Below, one piece after another: positions 1 through 10,099 of a stretch of 64,000 bases of DNA (positions are counted from its first letter, which is position 1; every line of letters starts with the position of its first letter). A program made the translations under genes and the position numbers. The notes beneath the pieces were generated by a model that saw only the letters and a list, made by a program, of their open reading frames with translations, was not told the DNA's origin and did not search any database. The stretch spans positions 1,240,001 through 1,304,000 of the forward strand of contig JAVHJL010000008.1 in NCBI GenBank assembly GCA_036971715.1, written 5' to 3'. This DNA comes from Arthrobotrys musiformis. Lineage: Eukaryota > Ascomycota > Orbiliomycetes > Orbiliales > Orbiliaceae.

Positions 1-565
1 AGTTCTGCCTGGCGACGAAGGACACGGGATCTTGAAGATTTACGCAGGACCCAGAGGATTGATGGTAAGTACCCGCACTTATTTGGGCCAAATATGGTCT
101 GTAACATATTTACTAATGATCATTTTGTGATACTAGCATTCGATAAAAGACAATCCTCACCCGCTGGCTTTCTCGTTACCTATTTTCCATACAGGGTCAA
201 ATCCGACATACAATTTTGTGACCCGGCATCCGACCCCTCATGCCCAAAGGCACGACTTGTACATCGTCCAGCCGCAGAATCTGCGATTGGCATTTGACAA
301 TTCTTATATCTTCTCGGTCCGACAGCACTCATCTACAGTATTGACGAACTCGGAGATGGCGTCCTTCAAGGGAGCCAAACTGGCTATCCAGACACCTACC
401 GGGAAGATAATGAAGATCGGGCGCAGGGCCGATAGTTTGGGCAGCGAGCACGGTCAAGTCTTTGAACAGTCAATCAAGGTTTCAGAGCGCGGACCTTGGA
501 GGGGATTGATTCTAGCTGATAGAAGTGCTAGGTGGTGTGTTTTTGCGGAGTGGCATTGCGTGTGA
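1..565 (+). CDS. 3' end of an unrecognised conserved-looking protein (partial)
   Basis: Two exons are visible. Positions 1-64 are read from base 2 and positions 137-565 end in TGA. The intron at 65-136 has a GTAAGT donor, a TTACTAATG branch point and a TACTAG acceptor, and it joins in phase 0. The joined reading frame gives about 163 residues: VLPGDEGHGILKIYAGPRG, then DNPHPLAFSLPIFHTGSNP, and a basic/hydrophobic tail with IVQPQNLRLAFDNSYIFSVRQH. The conserved-looking texture supports a real gene whose 5' part lies left of the window. I do not recognise the family and assign no function. An in-frame-looking alternative, reading on to about 297, was discarded because it breaks the downstream frame. 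Confidence 0.6.
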
Positions 566-1341
566 TGAATCTAATGCCTCAGCATATGATCATGACGGTA
601 CTAGATTAGATGAGCATGAGTTATATGTTTTGATGCATGATGGGTGGCGTTTGGGTTTTATTTGATGCTTTTTATGTTAGGGGAGGTCTTCGATTCATTT
701 GTACACATTTTACTCTTATATTGCGTCCTCGATACCTAAGTCAGCGTGCTTCATTTTCATTTGATACACCCTGTTTCGATACTTTTCATACTTTTTTATT
801 TCTGTTTTTTTTTGCTTTCCGTTTGAGCCACGCATTTCTACTTCCTGCAATGTCGCGATAATAGCGTGGACGCAGTTCTCGTACATCTGTCTACCAATAT
901 ACGAATCTTACGGCCGATTTGAAGCGTTGTGATCGATATCGTACTTCATATATTCAGAGTGCCTGACAAGGTCGATGTACATTTAGCCTTATATATTTTG
1001 TAATTTATTGAGCTTTGGTATATATTCTTTTTTAAAAAAACACGAGATTATTATATACACATACAAAAAGCAGATATCGATCCCATCTCCCGGATGGATT
1101 TGTGTATTCCATCACCATTAAGATATTTTTTTTTCAGTGCCGCTACCAGTAAAATAAGAAAAAAAAATCCATAGTTCACCACCATTTTTTTGGTATATAA
1201 AGGGAAGGCAAAGGGAAGAAAAAAAATGAACCTTCCGATAACGATAAAAAAAAATGAAAAAAAGATCATATAAAGTATACAAACCCCCCAATACTCCTCT
1301 TTTTTTTTTATCTATCGTCAGCCGTTTTCTACCTCCATAGC
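566..1341. other. Intergenic, convergent 3' ends
   Basis: This gap lies between the stop of the first gene (+) and the stop of hapX (-). It is AT-rich with several A and T homopolymers around 1030-1310 and holds no convincing ORF. It probably contains both 3' UTRs. Confidence 0.6.
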
Positions 1342-3154
1342 TTACAATCCTGAACCACCGTCTACGCTTCCTTTCCTCGAGTCGTGGTTTTGGAACGACT
1401 CTAGCGCCTCGAGATACTCTAGCACTTGTTTAACGCTGGAGACTTCGACTCCGAGCCCGCTCGTGTTGAGTTTCTTCACGACGGTTCCAAGGTCGGCGTC
1501 CATGAAGCGTTTGTGGCGGGAAAGACCTGATCATCAGAGTTTAATAAATGAGCAGGGGGGATAATTGTCTTGTTTGAAAGAAGCTTACTTAGATATGCAT
1601 CACTGCATGGGATGTATGTCCCCCGAGGCTCTACGGCGCTTACAGGGGGGGTATCTTTCATTTCTGTGTCTTGGTCTTCGCTGTTGCTTCTGGCGAGGGG
1701 GGATGATGTTCCGGGATTCTTTCCACATGCGGTACCGCCGCAGCATACGAAGCCGGGCTTATCGTCCGAGCGTGGTGTCGAGCTACCTTGCCTGCTCGGG
1801 GGGAATGATTTCTTCTTCGTCGCTAACGTCCTGCAGAATAGGGTACTCATCGGATCTGTCTGGCATTGTGCGCAGCTGCCGGGTTCGCCTGTGCATCCTG
1901 CTGGCTTTCCTGATGGGGAGGATGAGGATGTAGGGTCTGGGAGCGTTCTGCTGCTGTTGCTTAGTCGCATGAAGGCCTCTCTTGCGATGTTTTGTTGTCG
2001 GAGACGTTCTGTTTCCCGTTCCATTGATTTCATCTCTGCGCATACACAGGCCGTACCTTCGGAGCAGAAGCCGCATGATTCGTCTGGGTGGTTGGAGAGT
2101 GTGGATAGTGGAGCTGGGGAGGTGGCTACCGATGGTGTGGTGGTGCTTTCTCTTGTGTGGCCGCTATCTCTTAGACTGACGGAGTTGTTGGTGTTATTCC
2201 TTCGGCTGCTGCTGAACATATTCGTGAAATCGATTTCCATTTCGAGGTGTTGGGATTCCCTGCGGGAGAGGGGGACGGGGGAGAGGGTGGATACGGTGTC
2301 AAGATTGTTGCGGCATGAAGTCCCCCCGCAGCATTTTCGACCAAAGGCTTCTTCGAAACATGGGACGGCTTCGGATCGTGGGCTGGGTGCTGGGCTGGCG
2401 ATTTGGCTGACTGCACAACCGGCGAATGCTTGGGCAAAACTCGGGGCCGTGGAGGTACTGCTGAAACTTCCATGGCTTGTGTGAGTCGGGGTCGATAGTC
2501 CGATCCGTTCGGCGTCGCGGCGTTGTAGAGCTTCTATATCACGGCGGAGTTCGGCGACGGTGGCGCGAAGGACGTTGTTCTCGACTGTGATCTTGGAGAC
2601 CTGGTCCATGAGGACGCAGTCTTTGACATCATCTTTGTGCTTGATCTGTTCCTCGAGTTCTGTGAGACGGGCGGCACGGCGTTCGCGGAAGGCTCGTTGG
2701 GCTGCACGGTTCTGGGCTTTGCGTTTCTAGTAGGAGCTTGTATTAGGGCAAAGGTTGGTATATGGAAGTGAAGGGGGGAGCATACAGAGGGTGGAGTATC
2801 GGTGGCGGGTTTCCGGCCGGGCTGGGATCGAGGATGTATGTTAGTATGAGATCGAAGGGGGTAAGCATGGTGCGGGGAAGTCAAAGCACCTTTGGCCTGG
2901 GCGGGATGACCCAATCCTTCTGCGTCACTCCATTTGTACTCGTCGGTGAGAACTGTGGCTGTGACTCTTCCAACATGGCCTTGGGCGCAATCGCAATGGT
3001 CGTAGGTCGAGGGGCTAAGGATGGGGTCGGGGTGCCTCCAACGGATGGAGATGGGGAGAGGACTGTCAGACACTACCGCGTTAGTATCCTAGGACTGCAG
3101 ATAGATGGTATATATTCCCGCGCATGCATAAGTTCCTGGATCACCTATTGCCAT
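1342..3154 (-). CDS. hapX: HapX-type bZIP iron-responsive transcription factor
   Basis: Five exons are inferred on the minus strand: 3145-3154, 2890-3062, 2786-2821, 1589-2726 and 1342-1526, giving about 513 aa. The N-terminal part has the CCAAT-binding-complex interaction motif KDWVIPPRPK (about residues 52-61) followed by PGRKPATDTPP. The bZIP basic region KRKAQNRAAQRAFRERR starts near residue 74 and a leucine zipper follows. The C-terminal half carries cysteine-rich segments such as CCGGTSC, CGFCSEGTACVC and CCGGTAC. The last exon adds the HapX-like tail SRHKRFMDADL. In other fungi HapX works with the CCAAT-binding complex to repress iron-consuming genes and activate iron uptake under iron starvation, and to activate iron storage in excess iron through its Cys-rich regions. 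The 10-nt first exon rests on a TACTAAC branch point and a weak GTGATC donor and is the least certain part. The other joins are well supported. Confidence 0.9.
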
Positions 3155-4079
3155 GAATTAAAACGACAAGGACATGACACCCGTCTGTCGAGAGTATGTT
3201 CATGTTGTGGCAAAGGATGCGGTCCGAACGACATGACATGACAGCAAAAGCGGCATTTTCGAGATTTCTCGGAAACAAGGGTGTGATTGTGCGTTGTCGG
3301 TGTTGGATTTTGTACCTTGACCCGAGGCTATGCCGCCCGCCATCTTTGCAGTGTCTGCATGCGCATTAAACCGCTGTTGCTAAAGGGCACTTCTGACGGG
3401 ACGAAAAAGGTGGGATCGATTGGGTAGCTAGGATATATTCGAGTCCAGCCTCAGCTGCATCTCCAGAATTTCACACTCTTAGTTTCCTCATTCATGAAAT
3501 TTTTGTTCATGCCTGGACCGGCGGCGAAAAAAAAAAAAACATACCTGTTCGTTCGGGCTGGCTGCAGGCAGGCTTGCTGGCGGAAAATATCCTCGCAGTC
3601 TGATTTGTAGGGCGGGAATAAAGTGGGAATGGGTGGGAAAGAGAGGGAAGAAAGATCTAATCTCTGGGTTCTGATCAATCTGATAAAAATCTTTCTCTTG
3701 GCACGCTTTGGTGGTCTGATAAAGCCGGGGCTCAGGATTTGTGATTGGTCCGATACCGGGCATCCTGCTTCTGGAAGGCCACTTGCTGTCTTTGGTATCG
3801 CACTGACATTTTTTTGCAAGCCTCAACTGGCTAATGTCCGCATGCACATGTCCAGTCGGTGTGTCGGCACGGAAGCATCCGAAGTGCGAAAAGTGCGAAA
3901 TACCAAAATTTCAAGTCACAAGGAGGAATTAGTATTGCTAGCCTGCGCTGCGGGCTGTCAGGAACACTAGGAACTTGGATGCGACGACTGTCTAAGAAGT
4001 ATATACAAGAAGCAAGGGGTATACTAGTAGTTAAGATAATTATAATTCAATGGCAGCGCAGTCCCGTATCAAGTTTTTG
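3155..4079. other. hapX upstream region and 3' region of the telomere gene
   Basis: The region spans the hapX promoter (hapX reads leftwards) and the 3' flank of the next minus-strand gene. It holds two GATA-type motifs and an ATTGG (CCAAT on the hapX strand) at 3744-3748. I see no supported coding sequence here. Confidence 0.6.
3678..3722. promoter_or_regulatory. Pair of SreA-like GATA sites upstream of hapX
   Basis: Positions 3678-3686 read ATCTGATAA, an exact match to the ATCWGATAA consensus known for fungal iron-regulatory GATA repressors (SreA/SRE). Positions 3714-3722 read GTCTGATAA, an 8/9 match in the same orientation. They lie about 520-570 bp upstream of the proposed hapX start. 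SreA is known to repress hapX during iron sufficiency, so the placement fits. Binding itself is inferred. Confidence 0.55.
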
Positions 4080-7000
4080 TCACCTCGCTTTTCCCAGCAG
4101 CCGCAGATCCCCGTTCTTTTTGTTGATCAAATATACCCTTATGTCCACATCGATGCCTTTCCACCATTCCCACAAACGATTGACGTATGCGACCTCCTCT
4201 GCACCGAACTCGGGATTAGGTCCTTCGTGCGGTATTGACACCATCTGTTGTTGCCCATCCGGCGCCCTCCTAGGACGCCACAGCTTCCAACTGGAGGTCA
4301 TCGTGGAGAACCCGCATCGTTGGTGATCCTGACTCTTTATTTTTATATTCCTGAGCAAAATAACATCCCCGGGTTTGACGGTTTTCGGAAGCGCTGGTTC
4401 ATATGGCCGAACTAAAATCACTGGCGCTGCCTTGCCATTACCACAGGAGGGATCAATGAGCCACACCTTAAGTTCGAAGAATTTCGGCTGCTTCTCGTAC
4501 TGTGCGACCGCTCCTTCTCGGAGGTTCACAGCGAGGAGATCCACGGTCTTCTCCCATTCAATCTTCAAGAGTGTTTGTAGAGGGACAAATTCAGATAGTG
4601 ATGTAATCACACCACCCGAAACTCCACAGGTGTTATTGTACTCTCTGAACCTCCTGATAGCATCGGGGTTTATGTCCAATTTCGGCTTCAGAATTGGCTT
4701 TTTCACCGGATCTTGGCTGCGTAACTTCTTTGCGACTTTGATCATTTCTTCAATGGCGGTTCTTGTGTCAGCTGCAGGTGTACGCAACTTATCCGGAACT
4801 GTGCTGGGCTCGACGGCGCTTTTATGGTGCATGTACTTCGGCCCTACCTGGGGTGTTAACCATGGGAGCACCCGCTTTTTCTTAGATTGGCTCGTAACGC
4901 TATCCTGGGCGCCCATCCATAGAGAAGACTTGCGATTTATGGGAGTTTCTATGAGCTCGGAGTTGTTATCTTTGAGAGCTGGCGTCTGGATATCGGCTTG
5001 CTTTGCTTGGTTTGGTGTGTGAGGTCGTGATGGAGATGAGGAGGGCGATTCAGGGACGTATGGCTCAGGTGATAGGGATGGTCGGACTGTGGATTTCGTA
5101 CTAGGAGAAGGAGGGGGACGTGGATGTATATGGCTTGTAGGTCGGGCGATAGGTAAGGCGGGTGATTTTAAAGAGGCCACCTCGTGCGGACGCGGGGGCA
5201 TGGACCCACGGAGCGCTGAGGTGCCTATGACGGTGAGAGATCTCCGGCCGTATGTCGAAGAAGGTGGAACTGCTACTTCAGCGCCAACTGTTCTGTGTGA
5301 TGGTGAGATGTAAGAAATTGGACTACGACTGGGTATTGGGGATTCTCCCACTTTTGGCGACGGTTCTTCATCATCGGATACAAACGGGGACTCTCGCTCT
5401 TCTATATCAGGCGAAGGTGTCGGTTGATACCTATGTCCTATAGTTGCATTTGACAGTTGTAAGCCGGGGCTTCTTCACTATGATTTTATGGCGAAGCTCA
5501 ACGGTAACGGATAAAGCGGTTGGGGGGCTCACTCATATCCTCTTCATCCTCGTCTCCATACCACTCCTGATTCCTATCTGCGCCCTCGTCTTCGCCCATG
5601 TGTGTGTCATCCAACTCTCCCTCCCGGGGGTACTCATCATCCTCAATATACTGATCGTCTTCGTCGCTCTCCGCCGCAAGTGCTTCTTTGTAGCGCCTTT
5701 GAAAACCTCTTTCGTCTCCTAAGTCCGCATGATCTTCATCCAACTCTCCCTCCTGCGGGTACTCATCGTCCTCTTCGTATTCTTCGTCTTCGTCTTCATC
5801 TTCGTCTTCATCTTCTTCGTCTTCTTCTTCCTCGTCCTCTTCGTCATATTCTCCATCCTCCTCCCCAACTTCCTCGTCGCTAGAATCCAAGATCTCAATA
5901 ACCTCCGGCTGGGAGGCTTTGATGACGGGCTGATCAGCCTTGGTCGGACGATTTTCTGCTTTCCCAGGTTTTTCCAGTTGCCGCGGGCTTTCCGGGTCAG
6001 CGAGAGATGATGCATGCTCCACCACAGTAATCGTTTCTCGCGCCACCTCTACAGTTTCCCTGACGCTTTGATCATTTACCGTTTCTGAGTTTGGTCGTAT
6101 TAGATCGGCTCCTTGAGAGCCATCCTCTTGTTTTATCTGGGTAGGTTCCTCCCGTTTTATTTGAGTTGGTCCCTCCAGTTGTTCAATAGCCGCCGAAGCC
6201 GTCTCCAATATGGTAGCAGGCGCTTCTTGTTCTTCATCTTCATTCTTAATTGGGGTATCTTGCGAGTCCGAGCCGGTAAAACTTTGTGAAAGTCTACTTG
6301 GGAAAAAAGAAACCGAGCCCCTTTCTAATGCAGAACTCGGGAAGGGAGAAGGAAGCGGAAGTGCCGGGGAGGCGGTCGGCTTTAACACTGGAGTAATAGG
6401 ATCGAAGCGATCCGAAAATAGGGTTTGAAGACGGGGAACAGGATGTGATTGCGAAGTCGGTGGGGGCATCTCGCTGGCTACTGGGCGAGAGGCTTGTGAG
6501 GCATCAAGGGTGAAGCTACTCATTGGCTGGGATTCTACCTCAACTGGGTGCAGGCCCTCAGGTAATGGGGGTGTAAACGATTCTCTTGTCGTGAATGGAG
6601 GAGTCGCGGACTTCTGCGGGGGAAAGGGGGGAGTAGTAGATTGTTCTATTGGGAATGGAGGAGTGGTAGATCTTTCAGTGGGAAGTTCAGCAGGGACATG
6701 GCCCATCGAGTCGTCTTGCGGTGCTAAAGGCACCTGTCTCGAGAAAGTTTCTTGGCTCGTAAATTCAGCCAAAGAATCCCTAAATGCCACTTCTTCCTCG
6801 GGATGTGGCGAAACTCCTCGGGGTTCAGACTGCTGTCCGAATATGATTTGGAAAATCTCATCGTCCATATCAGCAGTCCTTCGCTTTGTCTCATGGTCCT
6901 CCGTGGTTTGCGGCGTCATTGGTTGTGTCGATGGCCCAGAGCCACCTTCAACTTGCGAGTCATCAGGCCGGACATAGAGCTTGGAGCCCCGGGGTTTGTC

Positions 7001-7984
7001 TCCCAACGCTGACCTTTGGGATTGGCTTTCAATAGATACGTCTCCAGCGTCATCTGGTCGAACATAAAGCCTTGGTGTTGAGGCAGAGTCTTTCCCACGG
7101 AAGCTCTCTCTAAAACTATTCTCATCAAAAAATTGATCCTCGGTTCTTTTCGCAAATTTAACCTCTTCTTCTTCTTCTTCTTTCGTATCCCCTGGGGAGT
7201 CTGATACATAGCGAAAGCTTTGGTGGGGCTCAAACAGCCTTGGCCTTTTTCTCATGCGATCCGCATCGATATCATCTTCCTCATCATCACTGCCGAGGGA
7301 GAACAGACGACGGCGCCCTTGCGCAAAAATGTTTATTGGAGTCTGGGAATCACCCGCAGTGCTATCTCGGAATGAAGTAGACCATGAATTCGCAGGCTGG
7401 GAATGTTTTGGAGGTGTTAGACCTCCTAGGTCTTCATCTTCGTCCTGCTCGAGTTGGGATTCGTTGATGATAGCTTCCGCAGCAGCTATTCTATCAAATA
7501 TACCGGACCTATGGGCTTGGTCAAAGGTCTTGTCGACCTCGATCCTCAGCTCCTTGGCAGAGATATCCTTAAAAACCTATCACATATTATTAGAGGCGAA
7601 AATTAAATTATTGGAATCGAGATTTATTCTTACTCTAACCCGAAGCCTCTTCTCCCACTTTAATTGCCAAGGTACATCCCTTTCCTCGGGATCTGGAAGT
7701 TCTTCCCAAGTAGCACCTTCCAACGATATCTTCACGACGTTTCCAATAGCGAGTGTCTTCAGACTTTCGGCGGCATACCCGTGAAACGAAACTTTCAACT
7801 CCCCTCGATTCTCACGCTTCTGGTAGTCCGATTCCACTATAATCGCAGTAAGTTTAAGTGCAGAACTACTATACGGCCATAGAGAAGCAACGGTTGCTGT
7901 TATTTCGCTTTTAGGGCTAACTGATGGTTCTAGCGAGGCAAGAGATATAGGTTCGAGCTCGGCGAGGCCTGGGATAGTGTCCAT
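4080..7984 (-). CDS. POT1/Cdc13-type telomeric single-strand DNA-binding protein
   Basis: Three exons (7634-7984, 5533-7576, 4080-5437) give about 1,250 aa. The start is the ATG at 7984, because an upstream stop closes the frame before any earlier ATG. The N-terminal ~115 residues look like an OB fold, with TVASLWPYSSSALKLTAIIV and a hydrophobic/basic alternation. The C-terminal ~160 residues resemble the telobind (POT1/TEBP) OB fold: WLIDPSCGNGKAAPVILVRP, then KPGDVILLRNIKI. The middle is disordered, with TP-rich repeats, a long Asp/Glu tract (about residues 680-780), several psi-K-x-E sumoylation motifs and a SUMO-interaction motif VIEILDSSDEE. Proteins of this family cap chromosome ends and control telomerase access. 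I cannot tell whether this is the Pot1, Cdc13 or Tpz1 counterpart. Introns at 5438-5532 and 7577-7633 have good splice sites. Confidence 0.8.
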
Positions 7985-8650
7985 CCTGTATATTTTGTCA
8001 CCGGAGGTCTCGAAGACCTTCAACGGAAGTGGTTGTTGTTGATGTTGTTGGCATGAATAGTGGTTGCGGTTGGAGGTTTACCAAAGCTGCAGTGTAGTGT
8101 GTATAGGGCGCGTGGGTATCACAGGCTTGGGCAACGCGACTGTGCGACATCATACCCTTCCCATGACAACAACCTGCCCAAGTTCGGATACGATTTGTTA
8201 ACCGCGCCCCAACGGGGCTATACTACATTAAAATTAGTACCTCGACAAGCGGTCTTCGAAACGAACGTTGCATGCGCATGCCTTCGCAGCATGTATACCG
8301 GAATCGACGTATCACTTCTATGTAGTTGTAATTATAGATCATACGGGAAGGTTTCCCGGATTATATGGTATGGCCCATTCTTATACATTGACGGTTATAT
8401 AATATAGGTAATCAACCACGAAAATCGACATATTGAAGACTAATTCGGTTCTATTTCTTTGGCAGAAGTATGGATTTTAAACCAATATTATTAGTCGCCT
8501 AGACGAGGGACACTATTGGAGGGCGATTCAGTGCGCGTACATTTGAGAAGGTTCATGGCGGGGTATTTCCTCGTGGTATTATACCTACCCACGCTTGACT
8601 AAGTGTTGATATGGTGCGACGACAAAAGAAATCTATGAGATCGTTCCGAC
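7985..8650. other. Divergent intergenic region
   Basis: This is the shared upstream region of the telomere gene (-) and the next plus-strand gene. It holds no coding evidence. CAA-rich sequence just upstream of the telomere gene could be 5' UTR. Confidence 0.5.
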
Positions 8651-9621
8651 ATGGGAGTATTTGCTTCTAGCAATTGGCTGGTCGTATGGCTTGCCTATGT
8701 CCTTTTACAAGTATCCGTTTGTATCAATGCCGAACAACTTAGAATCTACCCGTGGGACTGGGATTTCTATGTCCAACAAAATTCGCAAGCGTTCAAAAAC
8801 ATCCTCTCGGAAATTGGGGTGTTCAAACTCGCGAGGCAGGCTCATTGCGCTGTCGGCGGTCCAAACGACCCCGTAGTCCTTGACCCTGAAATCCCAATGT
8901 CCCTGTACTATTCCACTGGCATCCTAAAAATTGCGCTGGATGGATTCGAAAGAGCGATCGATAATGCGATCGTGGCAGCTAATGAAGGGTTGGATCCGAC
9001 AATATTTATCCAGGATTTCGGATTTGGGGATATTGAAAGCGCTCTGGTTTCGGAGCGGAGGCTCAACAAGACCATTGAGGTTTACGAAAGTATGATAACA
9101 GCATTCCTAGAATCCGGGGCACTCATGGACGAATCCCCGAGCACCGGGCATCCCACAGCGTTTGAGAGCGATAATATCCGAGCTCTCGCTCAGCTAATCG
9201 AAGGAGCGACACTTCCCGGTGCTAATCTCGAGGACGACGTCAAAGTCGACCCCGATTCACGGCCGCTGTTTATTGATTATTGGAGGGCGGTCTTTGAGGA
9301 GGCAGATCGAAAGAGCTTTCTCGCGTTAGCCGGGTTGCCCTTGCGAAAAAATACTTCGATAAGGAGGGGTTTACAGAGTTGATTAAAGATCGGGTTGGCA
9401 TGCCACAGGGTCCATCTTTTACTCTCACAGTTTCGGGCGTGTTAAGAAGAATCGGTGCGTTTTTTGGTTGCTGGAGAGCGGCATCACAGCGAGTGCTGGG
9501 AGCGTTAGAACAACTCGGAGAACTTCCAGAGCCCGTTTCGAACCGTCGTTGGATGGTAAAACTAGACGGAAAAGAAGTAATAGGCGCGGTTTGGCCGGAG
9601 GACGAAGATTCTGCAGAATAA
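8651..9621 (+). CDS. Unknown signal-peptide/TM-like protein, apparently frameshifted
   Basis: The ATG at 8651 (G at -3) opens a frame of 243 aa that begins with a hydrophobic segment, WLVVWLAYVLLQVSVC. This could be a signal peptide or membrane anchor. It stops at 9382. The -1 frame then carries a coding-looking continuation (KKYFDKEGFTELIKDRVGM, then VLRRIGAFFGCW) to a TAA at 9621. The two parts read as one protein if a single A is missing from the A6 tract at 9346-9351. So this is either a young pseudogene or a homopolymer sequencing error. A small unseen intron is less likely because I see no GT-AG pair that fits. I do not recognise the family. It lies 480 bp upstream of, and is co-oriented with, the HET-domain gene, and could even be its 5' part (see that entry). 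Confidence 0.5.
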
Positions 9622-10099
9622 CACTGAAGAGTTTGAGTACTTGAGCATGAAGCGTGGTATAGCGGGGGGCACTAGTAGGCTGTGATATGGATATCCGAGT
9701 ATCACCATAGGGCCGATGCTAGCATGCTCCCGCCGTCGCTAGAACCCTGTAACATTTGAGGCATGCATCTGAGGTGCATCGCAAAACGACCAATTGCGGT
9801 ATGCATCTAGCGCATGGTTGTATCTTAACACGATAGAGTGCTTTGTCGTCTAGTAGAGGGATTCAGTACCGCAATCTCTATTCGGCAAGTGTAGCCCTAG
9901 TGGAGTCGTACAACTTATATATCTTCCCTCTGTCTGCTCAATTGAGACCTCAATCCATCCTAGAGTTTTATCAGATAAATATATAACATCTACAAATTCA
10001 TCTATGCATATATTGGGTATTCGGCATGGTTTGTTGAGCCAGCTATGTTCGTGTGTTATTTACAAACATGAATTTAACTTAACCCCTCCTTTGAATTAG
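9622..10099. other. Gap between the two accessory genes
   Basis: The sequence is AT-rich with no clear start codon and ends in a good acceptor (TTGAATTAG) at 10099. It may be an intergenic promoter or a long intron joining the flanking genes. Confidence 0.4.

Noticed and set aside
3451..3970. Overlapping 115-122-codon ORFs on both strands in the hapX promoter region
   Set aside because: Low-quality composition, mutually overlapping and no family motifs.
5602..6010. Plus-strand ORFs rich in Phe, Val, His or Leu opposite the telomere protein
   Set aside because: They are the antisense of the Asp/Glu-coding tract, with no independent coding evidence.
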